A stretch of DNA of 21,468 nt from JBEBXQ01 sp040391535 (GCA_040391535.1 JBEBXQ010000088.1:1-21468), one strand, 5' to 3'. Shown: positions 6,892 through 15,327, counted from the first letter of the stretch. Translations and numbers: made by a program. Notes: generated from the letters alone by a model not told the origin.

Positions 6892-8964
6892 ATGCTGTCG
6901 GTTGCCCCCTTTCTGCAGTTTACCTGTCTGCTGATGGCAGGTATTCTTTGCCATGGAAAACTTCCGTTTTATTCGGATTATTTTCTTTTGACGATGTTCC
7001 TTTTGGTTTGTTTTTCAGGAATTGCCGGTGTATATTTTCTGAAGAACAAGCAATATGTACCGGTGATATGGATACTTTCGGTTACCTGTTTCCTGCTGGG
7101 TTTTACAGGTGCTGCCTTACAGTATCGCGAAATGAAACGACAGGAGACGACAGTAATAGTTCCGTATGAAGGCTATATTGCCATAATCAAAACCTTACCC
7201 GAAAAACGGGTCGAATCCTTCCGCCATGAAGCTGAAATAACACATCTGATCCGTTCCGGAGAACAGGAACAATTTTCCGGACGGGCATTAATACAGGTAC
7301 CTGCAGATACCGATGAAATGCTCATGCCCGGAAGTATCATCCGGGTAAATCAGCAGCTTAAGAAACCAATGGGGAGTATGAATCCCGGGAGTTTTGACTA
7401 CAGTGCTTATTTATCTGACCAGGGGATTTATTTTGTTGATTATATCCGTAAGGGGCAGTTTTTTTTACTGGGGAATAACCGGAACATCTTCAATCCGGTA
7501 AGCTGGAGTTATACGGTTTCGGAAAAAGCAGATGAAATATTCCGTGCCTGTATTCAGGACGACGATGCCTATGGTTTGGTCAAAGCTATGATTCTGGGGC
7601 GGCGTGATGATCTCCGGAGCGAACTTGTTGACGCGTTTACCATTTCCGGAGCGGTGCATATTCTGTCAGTTTCGGGCTTGCATGTAGGTATATTTTTTGT
7701 GGTGATCCAGTATTTGCTGGGATGGTTGCGGAGGTATAGATACGGCCGGTTTATTCAGCTGGCATTGCTTTCTTTTATGCTTATGTTTTATGGGTTGATG
7801 ACCGGGATGCCACCCTCCGTAGAACGTTCTGTAATTATGTGTATGATTTTAGCGGTTGCAGGTACATTCCTGAAGAATCAGGTTTCACTTAATACGCTGG
7901 GTATTGCGGCATTTGTTATTTTACTGACCGACCCGATGGCCGTTTATTCGATTGGCTTTCAGCTTTCATTTCTGGCGATGGTCGGATTAATGGTGTTCAG
8001 CAAACCTTTTGAACAACTGATCGAAAGCAGGAATAAAGCCGTTCGCTATATCTGGTCCATGATGGCAGCTACCTTAGCCGCTCAGTTGACTACTTTGCCA
8101 TTAACCCTGTATTATTTTCATCAGTTTCCTACCTGGTTTTTACTGGTAAATCCACTTGTCATTGCCATTTCAGCCATATTGCTTCCTGCTGCATTCCTCC
8201 TGCTGGCCATCAGCTGGCTGCCAGTCGGCTTTGTTGTGTCAACGGTTGCTTTTGTGGTAACCTGCACTGCCGTTCTTACCAACTACGCCGTTACCATACC
8301 CGCTTTTCTGCCTGTACCGGTTATTGAAAATATAACCTTTGATTTTATACAGATGCTTATGTTGTTGATTTTTATCCTGTTTTTCGGGTGGTACGGACTG
8401 TATAAAAAGAGAGGAGAAGCTGTTCCTTGGATATTTTATTTTTGTATTGTATTTTCAGGATACTCTGTTTTTCAGCAGTGGATTACTCCCGAAGATTCCC
8501 GTCTGGTGATTCATTCCGTCAGAAATACCAGACTGATCAGTATTCTGGACAAAGGACATCTCTTTCTGGTAAGCAGCGAAGTGCTTTCTGATAAAGAATA
8601 TCAGTATACGTTAAAAGACTATGCGGTCAGACAGCAGGTGAGAAGGCAGACGTATATTTTACCCGGACAGCAGGCCCGGGGGAATGGATGGCAGATTGAA
8701 TGGGAAGAAGGCGAGCCTGTCATTCAATATTTTAATAAAGGAATATTTCCCGGACCGGCAAAAGCAACCGGAGGTGAAGCTATTTTAATACCATCGGTTA
8801 GTCCGGATAGCTTTGATAAAGGTGCGTTGTCAAAAATACAACATGCTATACTTGATAACCGCTTAAGCTATCGGCAAAGGATGAACTGGCGGAATTTTCT
8901 GAAGGAAAACAGTATTGGTTTTTCTGACCTGCAGGAAACCGGAGCTTATACGGTTCATAAATAA
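6892..8964 (+). CDS. comEC: ComEC/Rec2-family DNA uptake channel protein, without nuclease domain
   Basis: A polytopic inner-membrane protein of 690 residues related to ComEC, the channel that carries single-stranded DNA across the membrane in natural transformation. It has N-terminal membrane helices (about 5-70), a soluble DUF4131/OB-like segment (about 85-190), and the membrane competence domain (about 225-500) with the signature VHILSVSGLHVGIFFVV near residue 257. The soluble C-terminal part (about 530-690) contains no HxHxDH-type metallo-beta-lactamase motif, so the nuclease domain seen in Bacillus-type ComEC appears to be absent. The start ATG is 12 bp after the M43 protease stop, suggesting one transcript from phoH. 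Whether the organism is naturally competent is not shown here. Confidence 0.9.
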   Translation: MLSVAPFLQFTCLLMAGILCHGKLPFYSDYFLLTMFLLVCFSGIAGVYFLKNKQYVPVIWILSVTCFLLGFTGAALQYREMKRQETTVIVPYEGYIAIIKTLPEKRVESFRHEAEITHLIRSGEQEQFSGRALIQVPADTDEMLMPGSIIRVNQQLKKPMGSMNPGSFDYSAYLSDQGIYFVDYIRKGQFFLLGNNRNIFNPVSWSYTVSEKADEIFRACIQDDDAYGLVKAMILGRRDDLRSELVDAFTISGAVHILSVSGLHVGIFFVVIQYLLGWLRRYRYGRFIQLALLSFMLMFYGLMTGMPPSVERSVIMCMILAVAGTFLKNQVSLNTLGIAAFVILLTDPMAVYSIGFQLSFLAMVGLMVFSKPFEQLIESRNKAVRYIWSMMAATLAAQLTTLPLTLYYFHQFPTWFLLVNPLVIAISAILLPAAFLLLAISWLPVGFVVSTVAFVVTCTAVLTNYAVTIPAFLPVPVIENITFDFIQMLMLLIFILFFGWYGLYKKRGEAVPWIFYFCIVFSGYSVFQQWITPEDSRLVIHSVRNTRLISILDKGHLFLVSSEVLSDKEYQYTLKDYAVRQQVRRQTYILPGQQARGNGWQIEWEEGEPVIQYFNKGIFPGPAKATGGEAILIPSVSPDSFDKGALSKIQHAILDNRLSYRQRMNWRNFLKENSIGFSDLQETGAYTVHK

Positions 8965-8979
8965 GATCCGATAATTGTT

Positions 8980-10110
8980 TTATTTTCCGGCGAGTTCATT
9001 CGCTATTTTTTCCTGCCATTTTTTTTGTGCGACGGTATCAAGTCCGTGGTTGGTGTCATCGTCATAAGCTTTCTGAAGTTTATTCATTTCTCTGAAAAAG
9101 TGAATATACTGATACTGGATCTGACTGTCATAGTCTTCTATAGAAAGCTCTTTTGTCGATAGATAGTGTTTAAACCGGTTGACAATCACCTGAACAATGT
9201 CAAAGTGCAGTTGCTCATGAGCCAGAGAATAATCACTGGTCGTCCCTGATTTTCTCCATGACATATCTTTAACCATAAAGACCTGGAATGAAAGTGTTAA
9301 TTCGAGAAATAAATCTTTAAAAACGGCATTTCCTTCATACGAAAAACTTGTAAAAATAGAAGCCGCATATTTGTTTCTTGGTGAAGATTCTCCTCTGAAA
9401 TCCTGCCAGACGAGTGGAGTATCCGGATTATAGAAAACAGTATCCCGATTATCGGAAGGGATGTTATCTATAAATTTAATACTGATACCGCGAGCGAGTG
9501 CCGGATTTTTACCTTCATTTTCTGCCATCCACTTATCAAAATACTGTAGTGCGTGAACAAGGCTGTTTCTTAAGAGGGTTTCGTAGTCAGACTGAAAATG
9601 AACCGATCGGGTATAGGATTGTTGTGCCTTGTACTGGACAAGTTGAGTAGGTATCTGCTGCCGGATCCAGTAAAATTCGAAAGTTACGTCCAGTGTGCCT
9701 TTTACAGTATTGGCGGCAGACATTGTCTCTTTAAACTTCAGATCGTTGATTTTTACGCTTACCGGTACACTCAGCATGTTTCTATGTGGGGTTGAGGGGG
9801 CCCAGAAAGCATAAAGCGCCTTTTCTGCCTGTATATTCAACCCGATTCTCCGGGAAGTACCATCTGCTATAATGTTGCCCAAATGACGCCCGTGCGGGGT
9901 CTTTCGGCCTTCTTCCACGTCCAGAATAAAATAAGAAGAATTGTGCTCAAGATTAATAAGTTGAGGCTGTAGCTGAATATCAGATGAATTCCCAGGTTGT
10001 GAAAAGCTATCGGCAACCGGCGGTATACATAGCAGAATAATGATCCGGAAGTAATACGGAATATTTAAAAAAAAACTATTGTAACCAGACTTAGCTTTCT
10101 TAATTTGCAC
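8980..10110 (-). CDS. Exported DUF922-like protein with HExxH motif
   Basis: A 376-residue protein that starts with GTG; no better in-frame ATG is available. It has a hydrophobic N-terminal segment (about 18-38, YYFRIIILLCIPPVADSFS) that acts as a signal or anchor. The C-terminal half carries DUF922-type signatures: LVWQDFRGESSP (about 231-242), then a strand region with MSWRKSG and the motif AHEQLHFDIVQVIVNRF (about 294-310), which contains HEQLH. The HExxH pattern suggests a zinc-dependent protease, but activity for this family is not established to my knowledge. The N-terminal 200 residues resemble nothing I can name. It is convergent with comEC (15-bp gap) and divergent from the dCMP deaminase gene (56-bp gap). 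Confidence 0.7.
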   Translation of the reverse strand: MQIKKAKSGYNSFFLNIPYYFRIIILLCIPPVADSFSQPGNSSDIQLQPQLINLEHNSSYFILDVEEGRKTPHGRHLGNIIADGTSRRIGLNIQAEKALYAFWAPSTPHRNMLSVPVSVKINDLKFKETMSAANTVKGTLDVTFEFYWIRQQIPTQLVQYKAQQSYTRSVHFQSDYETLLRNSLVHALQYFDKWMAENEGKNPALARGISIKFIDNIPSDNRDTVFYNPDTPLVWQDFRGESSPRNKYAASIFTSFSYEGNAVFKDLFLELTLSFQVFMVKDMSWRKSGTTSDYSLAHEQLHFDIVQVIVNRFKHYLSTKELSIEDYDSQIQYQYIHFFREMNKLQKAYDDDTNHGLDTVAQKKWQEKIANELAGK

Positions 10111-10166
10111 GAATATTACAATTTTAAAGTTTCTTTCAGGTTAAAACACTCCCAAATTTCAGTATC

Positions 10167-10661
10167 ATGCCGGTGTTACAAAAAGATACAGTCCCTGCTT
10201 TTGATGATATTTATATGAATCTGGCTATTAATCTGGCCAGCCGGTCTCATTGCATCAAAGCCCAGGTGGGTGCTGTTCTTGCAAAAGATACGAGAATTAT
10301 TTCAATCGGCTATAACGGCCCTCCATCAGGAACACACAATTGTGATGAGGAATTTCCCGAAGAGGGTTGTCCGCGTGATTCAAAAGGAAGCTGTTCACTG
10401 GCTTTGCATGCTGAACAGAATGCCATATTATTTGCCGTGAAAAACGGTTCCAATATTGAGGGTTCAACGCTTTATGTTACATTGGCACCCTGTATTGCCT
10501 GTGCCCGGGTCATTTATACTATGAAAATTGCTAAAGTCTTGTTTCTTAACTCCTATGCTGCCTATAAAGGAATCGGGAAAGAAGAAGGCGTAGAGTTCCT
10601 GAGAAAATTCGGTGTTCAGGTAGAACAGTTTACGCCAGCAGCAATACAGACAGCACAATAG
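10167..10661 (+). CDS. dCMP deaminase (ComEB-like cytidine/deoxycytidylate deaminase)
   Basis: A zinc-dependent deaminase predicted to convert dCMP to dUMP, feeding thymidylate synthesis. The 164-residue protein has the catalytic zinc motif HAEQNA (H81, E83) and PCIACAR (C109, C112), plus the family segment GAVLAKDTRIISIGYNGPP. The cysteine-rich stretch NCDEEFPEEGCPRDSKGSC (about 58-76) matches the extra metal-site region of dCMP deaminases rather than of tRNA or free cytidine deaminases. The start ATG at 10167 leaves a 56-bp divergent gap to the DUF922-like gene. It is convergent with the SlyD gene (30-bp gap). Confidence 0.9.
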   Translation: MPVLQKDTVPAFDDIYMNLAINLASRSHCIKAQVGAVLAKDTRIISIGYNGPPSGTHNCDEEFPEEGCPRDSKGSCSLALHAEQNAILFAVKNGSNIEGSTLYVTLAPCIACARVIYTMKIAKVLFLNSYAAYKGIGKEEGVEFLRKFGVQVEQFTPAAIQTAQ

Positions 10662-10691
10662 AATGGCAGCCTGTATTGCCGGAGAATACTA

Positions 10692-11204
10692 TTAATGGTG
10701 CACTCCGCCGTCACCATGCACATGGCCATGTTCCAGCTCAGAAGCAGTGGCTTCACGAAGTTTAATCACCTTTCCTTTGAAATGCATTTTTTTACCGGCC
10801 AGTGGGTGGTTGAAATTCATCACCACAAAATCAGTGCCTACTTCAGTGACCTGGCCGTGCAGCTGATGACCTTCTTCGTTGGTCATTGGAATAATATTGC
10901 CGATAGTAAGTAATTCTTCCTGATCAATTTCATCGGCTTCGAAAAGAGAACGTGGTAATTCAACGAATGCCTCTTCATCTATTTCTCCATAACCTTCTTC
11001 CGGAGCTACTTCAAAATCAAATTCCTGGCCTTCTGTCAGTCCTTCCAGAGCAGCTTCAAAACCATCAGGAAGGCCGCTGTGGCCGAAAATGAAATAGAGT
11101 GGCTGGTCGTCATTAACTACTTCTATAACATCGAATTCATCGTTATGATCCGGGATGCTTAATTCATAGGTTAGCGAAACGACTTTGTTCTTTTCGATTT
11201 TCAT
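10692..11204 (-). CDS. slyD: FKBP-type peptidyl-prolyl cis-trans isomerase, SlyD family
   Basis: A folding catalyst and chaperone of the SlyD group, 170 residues. The FKBP domain is split by the insert-in-flap (IF) domain (about 70-125), as expected for SlyD. Visible family segments are KNKVVSLTYELSI at the N-terminus, FGHSGLPDGFEAALEGLTEG (about 40-59), and the region FNHPLAGKKMHFKGKVIKLR (about 130-149). The tail is short and His-rich (ELEHGHVHGDGGVHH), consistent with metal binding as in E. coli SlyD, though much shorter. No signal peptide, so cytoplasmic. A -7 promoter element lies upstream at 11246-11253. Confidence 0.9.
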   Translation of the reverse strand: MKIEKNKVVSLTYELSIPDHNDEFDVIEVVNDDQPLYFIFGHSGLPDGFEAALEGLTEGQEFDFEVAPEEGYGEIDEEAFVELPRSLFEADEIDQEELLTIGNIIPMTNEEGHQLHGQVTEVGTDFVVMNFNHPLAGKKMHFKGKVIKLREATASELEHGHVHGDGGVHH

Positions 11205-11245
11205 TTGTTAAATTGGTTAAAATTTGAGTGTTTGTACTCTCATTA

Positions 11246-11253
11246 CAAACCTA
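11246..11253 (-). promoter_or_regulatory. Putative -7 promoter element of slyD
   Basis: On the minus strand this reads TAGGTTTG, an exact match to TAnnTTTG, about 42 bp upstream of the slyD start. The position 19 bp further upstream is a T run rather than a clean TTTG, so the -33 element is weak. Confidence 0.45.
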
Positions 11254-11305
11254 CATTTATTTTGGTAAAAAAAAAGTGATTCCTTAATTATATCTGACAT
11301 TTATT

Positions 11306-11902
11306 ATGAATTTTCTGGCACATTTAGCGCTTTCGGGCAGTTCAGACACCGTAATCATGGGTAATTTTGCCGCTGATTTCATTAAAGGTAAACTGACTGC
11401 CGGAAGGCTGGAAATGTGGCCTGACGGTTATGGAAAGGGGATTCTGCTGCACCGGAAAATTGATAGTTTTACTGACACTCACACGGGTCTGAAGGAAATG
11501 AAGCAACACATGTACCCTGCATTCGGAAAGTGGTCGGGTGTAGTCGCTGATATTTTTTTTGATTACTGTCTGGCTAACCATTTTGAAAGGTATTATCCGG
11601 TAAAATTGGATACATTTGTGGCGGGTATGCATCAGGTAATTGATCGTCATAAGGAGCTGATCCCTCAGAAAATGGTGCCTATGGCGGAGGCAATGGTAAA
11701 ACAGCAATGGCTGATCAGCTATAAACAAATGAGCGGAATGCGTCTGACGTTTGAAAATCTTTCTTACCGGAGTGCATTCAGAGCCGGACTGAAAGGTGCG
11801 GAACGCCATCTGGCAGATCATCTGGGCTTTTATGAGGAATATTTTTTCAGTTTCTATCCTGAGTTGCAGCGTATGTGTAATGATTTTTTAAACAATGATT
11901 AA
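11306..11902 (+). CDS. Acyl carrier protein phosphodiesterase-like protein (AcpH/DUF479)
   Basis: A 198-residue protein with the DUF479/AcpH signature: MNFLAHLALSG at the N-terminus, GNFAADFIKG (about 19-28), and LLHRKIDSFTDTH (about 47-59). Family members remove the 4'-phosphopantetheine group from acyl carrier protein and resemble HD-type metal hydrolases, with the conserved D and H residues supplying metal ligands. No signal peptide, so cytoplasmic. Its TAA stop is directly followed by the ATG of holA with no intervening base, which implies translational coupling. It is divergent from slyD (101-bp gap). ACP hydrolysis by this protein is inferred from family membership only. Confidence 0.82.
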   Translation: MNFLAHLALSGSSDTVIMGNFAADFIKGKLTAGRLEMWPDGYGKGILLHRKIDSFTDTHTGLKEMKQHMYPAFGKWSGVVADIFFDYCLANHFERYYPVKLDTFVAGMHQVIDRHKELIPQKMVPMAEAMVKQQWLISYKQMSGMRLTFENLSYRSAFRAGLKGAERHLADHLGFYEEYFFSFYPELQRMCNDFLNND

Positions 11903-12925
11903 ATGGCTTCTGTAACACCGGAAAGCGTTTTAAAGGAAATAAAGGCGAAAAAATTCCATCCTGTTTATTTTCTGCATGGTGATGAACCTTATTTTATTGA
12001 TCGGGTTGCTGCTGAACTCGAAACGAAAGTAATCCCTGAATCTGCCAGAAGTTTTAACCAGTTTGTCTTATATGGAAAGGACCATGATCTGAGTTCGGTA
12101 ATCGGCCATGCCAAAAGATTTCCTTTTATGTTCGAACGTCAGCTGATTATGGTTAAGGAGGCGCACCGTCTTAACGGGATTGACCAGAAAGAACAGCAGA
12201 AGTGGCTGGAAGATTATGTACTCAGTCCTCTTCAAAGCACAGTGCTTGTTTTTTGTTTTCAGGGCAATGCTGATGAACGGAAATCTTATCTTAAAACCAT
12301 TGCTGCAAAAGGTATACTGATGCAGTCAAAAAAGCTGTATGATAACAAATTACCGGATTGGATCGGGGGCTATTGCCAGACGGCAGGGGTGAAGATCAGT
12401 CCGAAGGCTATTCAGATGCTGGCCGATAATATCGGCAATGACCTGAAACGGCTGGCCGGTGAGATTGATAAAATGATGATCAATCTTAAAGCGGGCGAAG
12501 GGATTGACGCGGGAATAGTTGAAAAATTTGTAGGGATCAGCAAGGAGTATAATATTTTTGAGCTGCAAAAAGCACTCTCTCAACGCGATGTGCTGAAAGC
12601 GAATACCATTATCAGAACCTTTGCAGCCAATACCAAAGAAAATCCGCTGGCAGGGACGGTAGCTATGTTGTATACGTATTTCTGTAAAGTATTACTGGCG
12701 CATGTTTCCCCTGACAAAACAGAAAAAGGTTTGGCAGTAGCATTGGGCGTAAATCCTTTTTTTACAAAAGATTATATGAATGCTGCCCGGAATTATCCGG
12801 TTGCCAAGCTGGTAGAGATTATCCATATTCTTCGGATGACCGATGCAAAAATGAAAGGTGTTGACGGTGGGGCTATTACTGAACAGGAGTTGTATAAGGA
12901 GTTGGTTTTCAGTATTCTTCACTAA
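11903..12925 (+). CDS. holA: DNA polymerase III delta subunit HolA
   Basis: The delta subunit of the clamp loader, which opens the sliding beta clamp. At 340 residues it has normal length for the family. Recognisable features are the N-terminal segment FHPVYFLHGDEPYFIDRVAA (about 17-36), the beta-clamp-contacting region RFPFMFERQLIMVKEAHRL (about 72-90), the segment LADNIGNDLKRLAGEIDKM in the lid domain, and a C-terminal collar domain (about 215-340) with YNIFELQKALSQRD at its start. As expected for delta, the P-loop is degenerate. The start codon immediately follows the AcpH-like gene stop. It is convergent with the symporter gene (11-bp gap). Confidence 0.92.
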   Translation: MASVTPESVLKEIKAKKFHPVYFLHGDEPYFIDRVAAELETKVIPESARSFNQFVLYGKDHDLSSVIGHAKRFPFMFERQLIMVKEAHRLNGIDQKEQQKWLEDYVLSPLQSTVLVFCFQGNADERKSYLKTIAAKGILMQSKKLYDNKLPDWIGGYCQTAGVKISPKAIQMLADNIGNDLKRLAGEIDKMMINLKAGEGIDAGIVEKFVGISKEYNIFELQKALSQRDVLKANTIIRTFAANTKENPLAGTVAMLYTYFCKVLLAHVSPDKTEKGLAVALGVNPFFTKDYMNAARNYPVAKLVEIIHILRMTDAKMKGVDGGAITEQELYKELVFSILH

Positions 12926-12936
12926 AAGTATGCATA

Positions 12937-14322
12937 TCAGAGATCTTTGTCTGTAGTCACTGGTTTTCTGATTCCACCTGCTAACAGTCCTGCAAGACCT
13001 GCCAGCAGTCCATACAGAACAGGTGGATATTCAGTACCGGCATTCAGGCAGATAATCCATATCGTAAGTCCGGCGATCATGGAAAGTATACATCCGCGTG
13101 ACGTAGCCCAGGGACAATACAGTCCGGCGGTTAGCGGAATAAATAAGGAGACAAGGCTGAATGCGGACGATTCGGCTACGAGTTCGAATATACTTTCACG
13201 GGTTCCTGCCAGGACGATACAAATGATGGTAATTACAACAATGCTGGCGCGTATGGCAAAGAGCAACTGAGAATCGGTAAGGTCAGGTTTGAAAAACCGG
13301 ATGATATTTTCACCGAAAATAGTGGCCGGAGCCATTACTGCACTACTGGTAGTGCTCAGAATTGCCGAGACCAAAGCACCAAAAAATAAGATCTGCAACG
13401 GTAAGGTAGTGTGCATCATGATCATATCTGGAATAATCATCTGCAGATCACCGGTTGCAAGATGTGGGTACAACACATAACCGCATAATGCAATGAAAAG
13501 GGGAATCAGGGCGATGGAAATGTAGAGGAATGAAGAGATGAGAGCAGATTGTATGGCAATTTTTTCGCTCCGGGCCGACATTACCCGCTGGAACACGTCC
13601 TGCTGCGGGATGGAGCCCAGGCCAATGGTAATCCAGGCAGCTATATAAGTCAGGTGGCCGTTTAATGTGTTTTTCGGGTAAAAATTAAAGAAGTCATCCG
13701 GTAGTTTTGCCGTTACCTGTTCCATAGTGTCAAGACGGTCATACATCAGCAGCGCAATAACGAGCAGTCCCGCAATAATCATCAGGGTCTGAAAAAAGTC
13801 AGTTACGGAAATGGACCACATACCCCCCCAGATGGTATAGGTAATCACCACTGCTGAACTCAGAATGATACACGGGAGCATTTCCCACCCCAGTACAATT
13901 TTCAAAACAATACCCATGGCAATTAGCTGCGCGGCTATCCAGCTGAAGTAGGAGGGAATAATGAGTACCGCGGAAAGTAATTCTGCCTTTCGGCCAAACC
14001 GGATCCTGAAAAAATCACAAAATGTAATAATGTTCATCCGATAAAATTTCCTGGCAAAGAAAAGCCCTATGAGCAGTAAACATAGCGCTGCACCGAAAGG
14101 CTCTTCAATAACCCCCAGAATACCGTGTTTCAGGAATTCGGCAGGGGCTCCCATAATAGTTTCTGAACCAAACCAGGTGGCAAAAGTAGCCGAGGTGGCA
14201 AGTCCTAAAGGCAGGTTTCTGCCGGCAAGGACAAAGTCACGGGTTGAATGGATCCGGCCTGATGCCCATAATCCTATCCCCAGATTGATCGCCAGGTAAC
14301 CAATAATAGCTAAACCTAACAT
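12937..14322 (-). CDS. Sodium:solute symporter (SSS) family transporter
   Basis: A 461-residue polytopic membrane protein with about 12-13 hydrophobic helices. Family marks are the N-terminal DFVLAGRNLPLGLATSATFA (about 30-49) followed by TWFGSETIMGAPAEFL, the loop TYTIWGGMWSISVTDFFQ (about 155-172), GLGSIPQQDVFQRVMSARS (about 234-252), and SAILSTTSSAVMAPATIFGE (about 318-337), whose Ser/Thr residues correspond to the sodium site. These residues support a LeuT-fold Na+-coupled transporter; the substrate (amino acid, sugar, proline, pantothenate or other) cannot be told from the sequence. Its ATG is 2 bp after the stop of the upstream beta-lactamase gene, so the two genes form one transcription unit. 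Confidence 0.9.
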   Translation of the reverse strand: MLGLAIIGYLAINLGIGLWASGRIHSTRDFVLAGRNLPLGLATSATFATWFGSETIMGAPAEFLKHGILGVIEEPFGAALCLLLIGLFFARKFYRMNIITFCDFFRIRFGRKAELLSAVLIIPSYFSWIAAQLIAMGIVLKIVLGWEMLPCIILSSAVVITYTIWGGMWSISVTDFFQTLMIIAGLLVIALLMYDRLDTMEQVTAKLPDDFFNFYPKNTLNGHLTYIAAWITIGLGSIPQQDVFQRVMSARSEKIAIQSALISSFLYISIALIPLFIALCGYVLYPHLATGDLQMIIPDMIMMHTTLPLQILFFGALVSAILSTTSSAVMAPATIFGENIIRFFKPDLTDSQLLFAIRASIVVITIICIVLAGTRESIFELVAESSAFSLVSLFIPLTAGLYCPWATSRGCILSMIAGLTIWIICLNAGTEYPPVLYGLLAGLAGLLAGGIRKPVTTDKDL

Positions 14323-14324
14323 TG

Positions 14325-15200
14325 TCAGATAATATTCAGATCGTTTAGTATTTGCTTTACAATGGATTTACGGCATTTCCCAAAGTCACTTCGGTTTTGG
14401 CGGCGGTCCTGAAGAAGACGGATAACAAAAAAATACGGTCCGCTTTCTTTTTCCACATAGCCAACCCACCAACCGGTATTTACTCCGCTGTCTCTGGTCC
14501 ATCCGGTTTTGGCATGAATACGGTAATCCGCATGAATTTCGTCTTCCATAATACGTTTGACAGCAGACATGTTTTCCTCTGAAAATGGCAATTCGTTTTT
14601 GTAAAGTTTCTGCAGAAAATTCAGTTGTTCCCTTGGAGTAACGGCGAAAGAACCGAAATTCCAGAAGTCCTCAGAAGGGTGGGACAGATTACCGTTTCCG
14701 TAGTGGCATTTATCAAGATATTGCAGGTATTCCGTTTTCCCGATTCGCTTTGACAGCTCTGTGAATACCCATCCGGCAGAAACTTTAAAAGCTTCTCTGA
14801 CACTCATGTCATGGTAAATATCCGGTCTGTAGCCATATAAGGTGGTATCTGTTTCTCCCGGCCATTTTACAATTTCTTCTTCATTCCGGATCACCCTGGT
14901 TTCAAGAGCAATAAGAAGATTGATAATTTTGAAGGTAGAGGCTGGCAGTGACCCGAGGTCGACAGATACAGCATCGTTGGAAAAGTAAATATCTTTGGAC
15001 TGGTCCGCGATAAGAACCGTACCTGTTACTCCGCATGAATCAAAGTAATGCTGAAATCCAACCCTGATATCCGGCTCTTTTCTTTCAGATTGGGCAATGG
15101 TGTTTATCGGGAGAAGGTGCAGAAGCAGGAGGAGCAGTCCGGCTACTCCGGCGTGCCGGTCAGGACAGGTATGTTTTGATAATGGGTTTGCAAACGGCAT
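14325..15200 (-). CDS. Class D (OXA-like) serine beta-lactamase
   Basis: A 291-residue exported protein related to class D beta-lactamases. The signal peptide spans about 17-37 (AGVAGLLLLLLHLLPINTIAQ). The active-site STFK motif is at 88-91 (serine nucleophile and carbamylated lysine), YGN at 167-169, a conserved tryptophan W180 in EDFWNFG, and KTGW at 231-234, followed by GWWVGYVEKE. The second motif, normally SxV, reads SAG at 141-143 (VSAGWVF), so the valine is replaced by glycine. That position is near the carbamylated lysine in OXA enzymes, so activity may differ; a penicillin-recognising sensor or peptidoglycan enzyme is the alternative. The symporter gene starts 2 bp after its stop. 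A -7 element lies 33 bp upstream. Confidence 0.88.
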   Translation of the reverse strand: MPFANPLSKHTCPDRHAGVAGLLLLLLHLLPINTIAQSERKEPDIRVGFQHYFDSCGVTGTVLIADQSKDIYFSNDAVSVDLGSLPASTFKIINLLIALETRVIRNEEEIVKWPGETDTTLYGYRPDIYHDMSVREAFKVSAGWVFTELSKRIGKTEYLQYLDKCHYGNGNLSHPSEDFWNFGSFAVTPREQLNFLQKLYKNELPFSEENMSAVKRIMEDEIHADYRIHAKTGWTRDSGVNTGWWVGYVEKESGPYFFVIRLLQDRRQNRSDFGKCRKSIVKQILNDLNII

Positions 15201-15232
15201 ATAAAGGATTGGTCTGATTCAGGGAAACACAA

Positions 15233-15240
15233 CAAATATA
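15233..15240 (-). promoter_or_regulatory. Putative -7 promoter element of the beta-lactamase/symporter operon
   Basis: On the minus strand this reads TATATTTG, an exact TAnnTTTG. A start near 15226 would give a leader of about 26 nt before the ATG at 15200. A TTTG lies upstream, but 22 bp away rather than the usual 19, so the -33 box is uncertain. Confidence 0.45.
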
Positions 15241-15327
15241 AAATATTCCCTTAATCAGAAATCAAAAAACATCATCAGGCCATTGTCTGTAACCAGATAC
15301 ATTGCGTATACAATCGGGCTATTTTGC

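Noticed and set aside
11342..11821. Minus-strand open frame of 159 codons
   Set aside because: It is antisense to the AcpH-like gene and shows no recognisable domain or start context.
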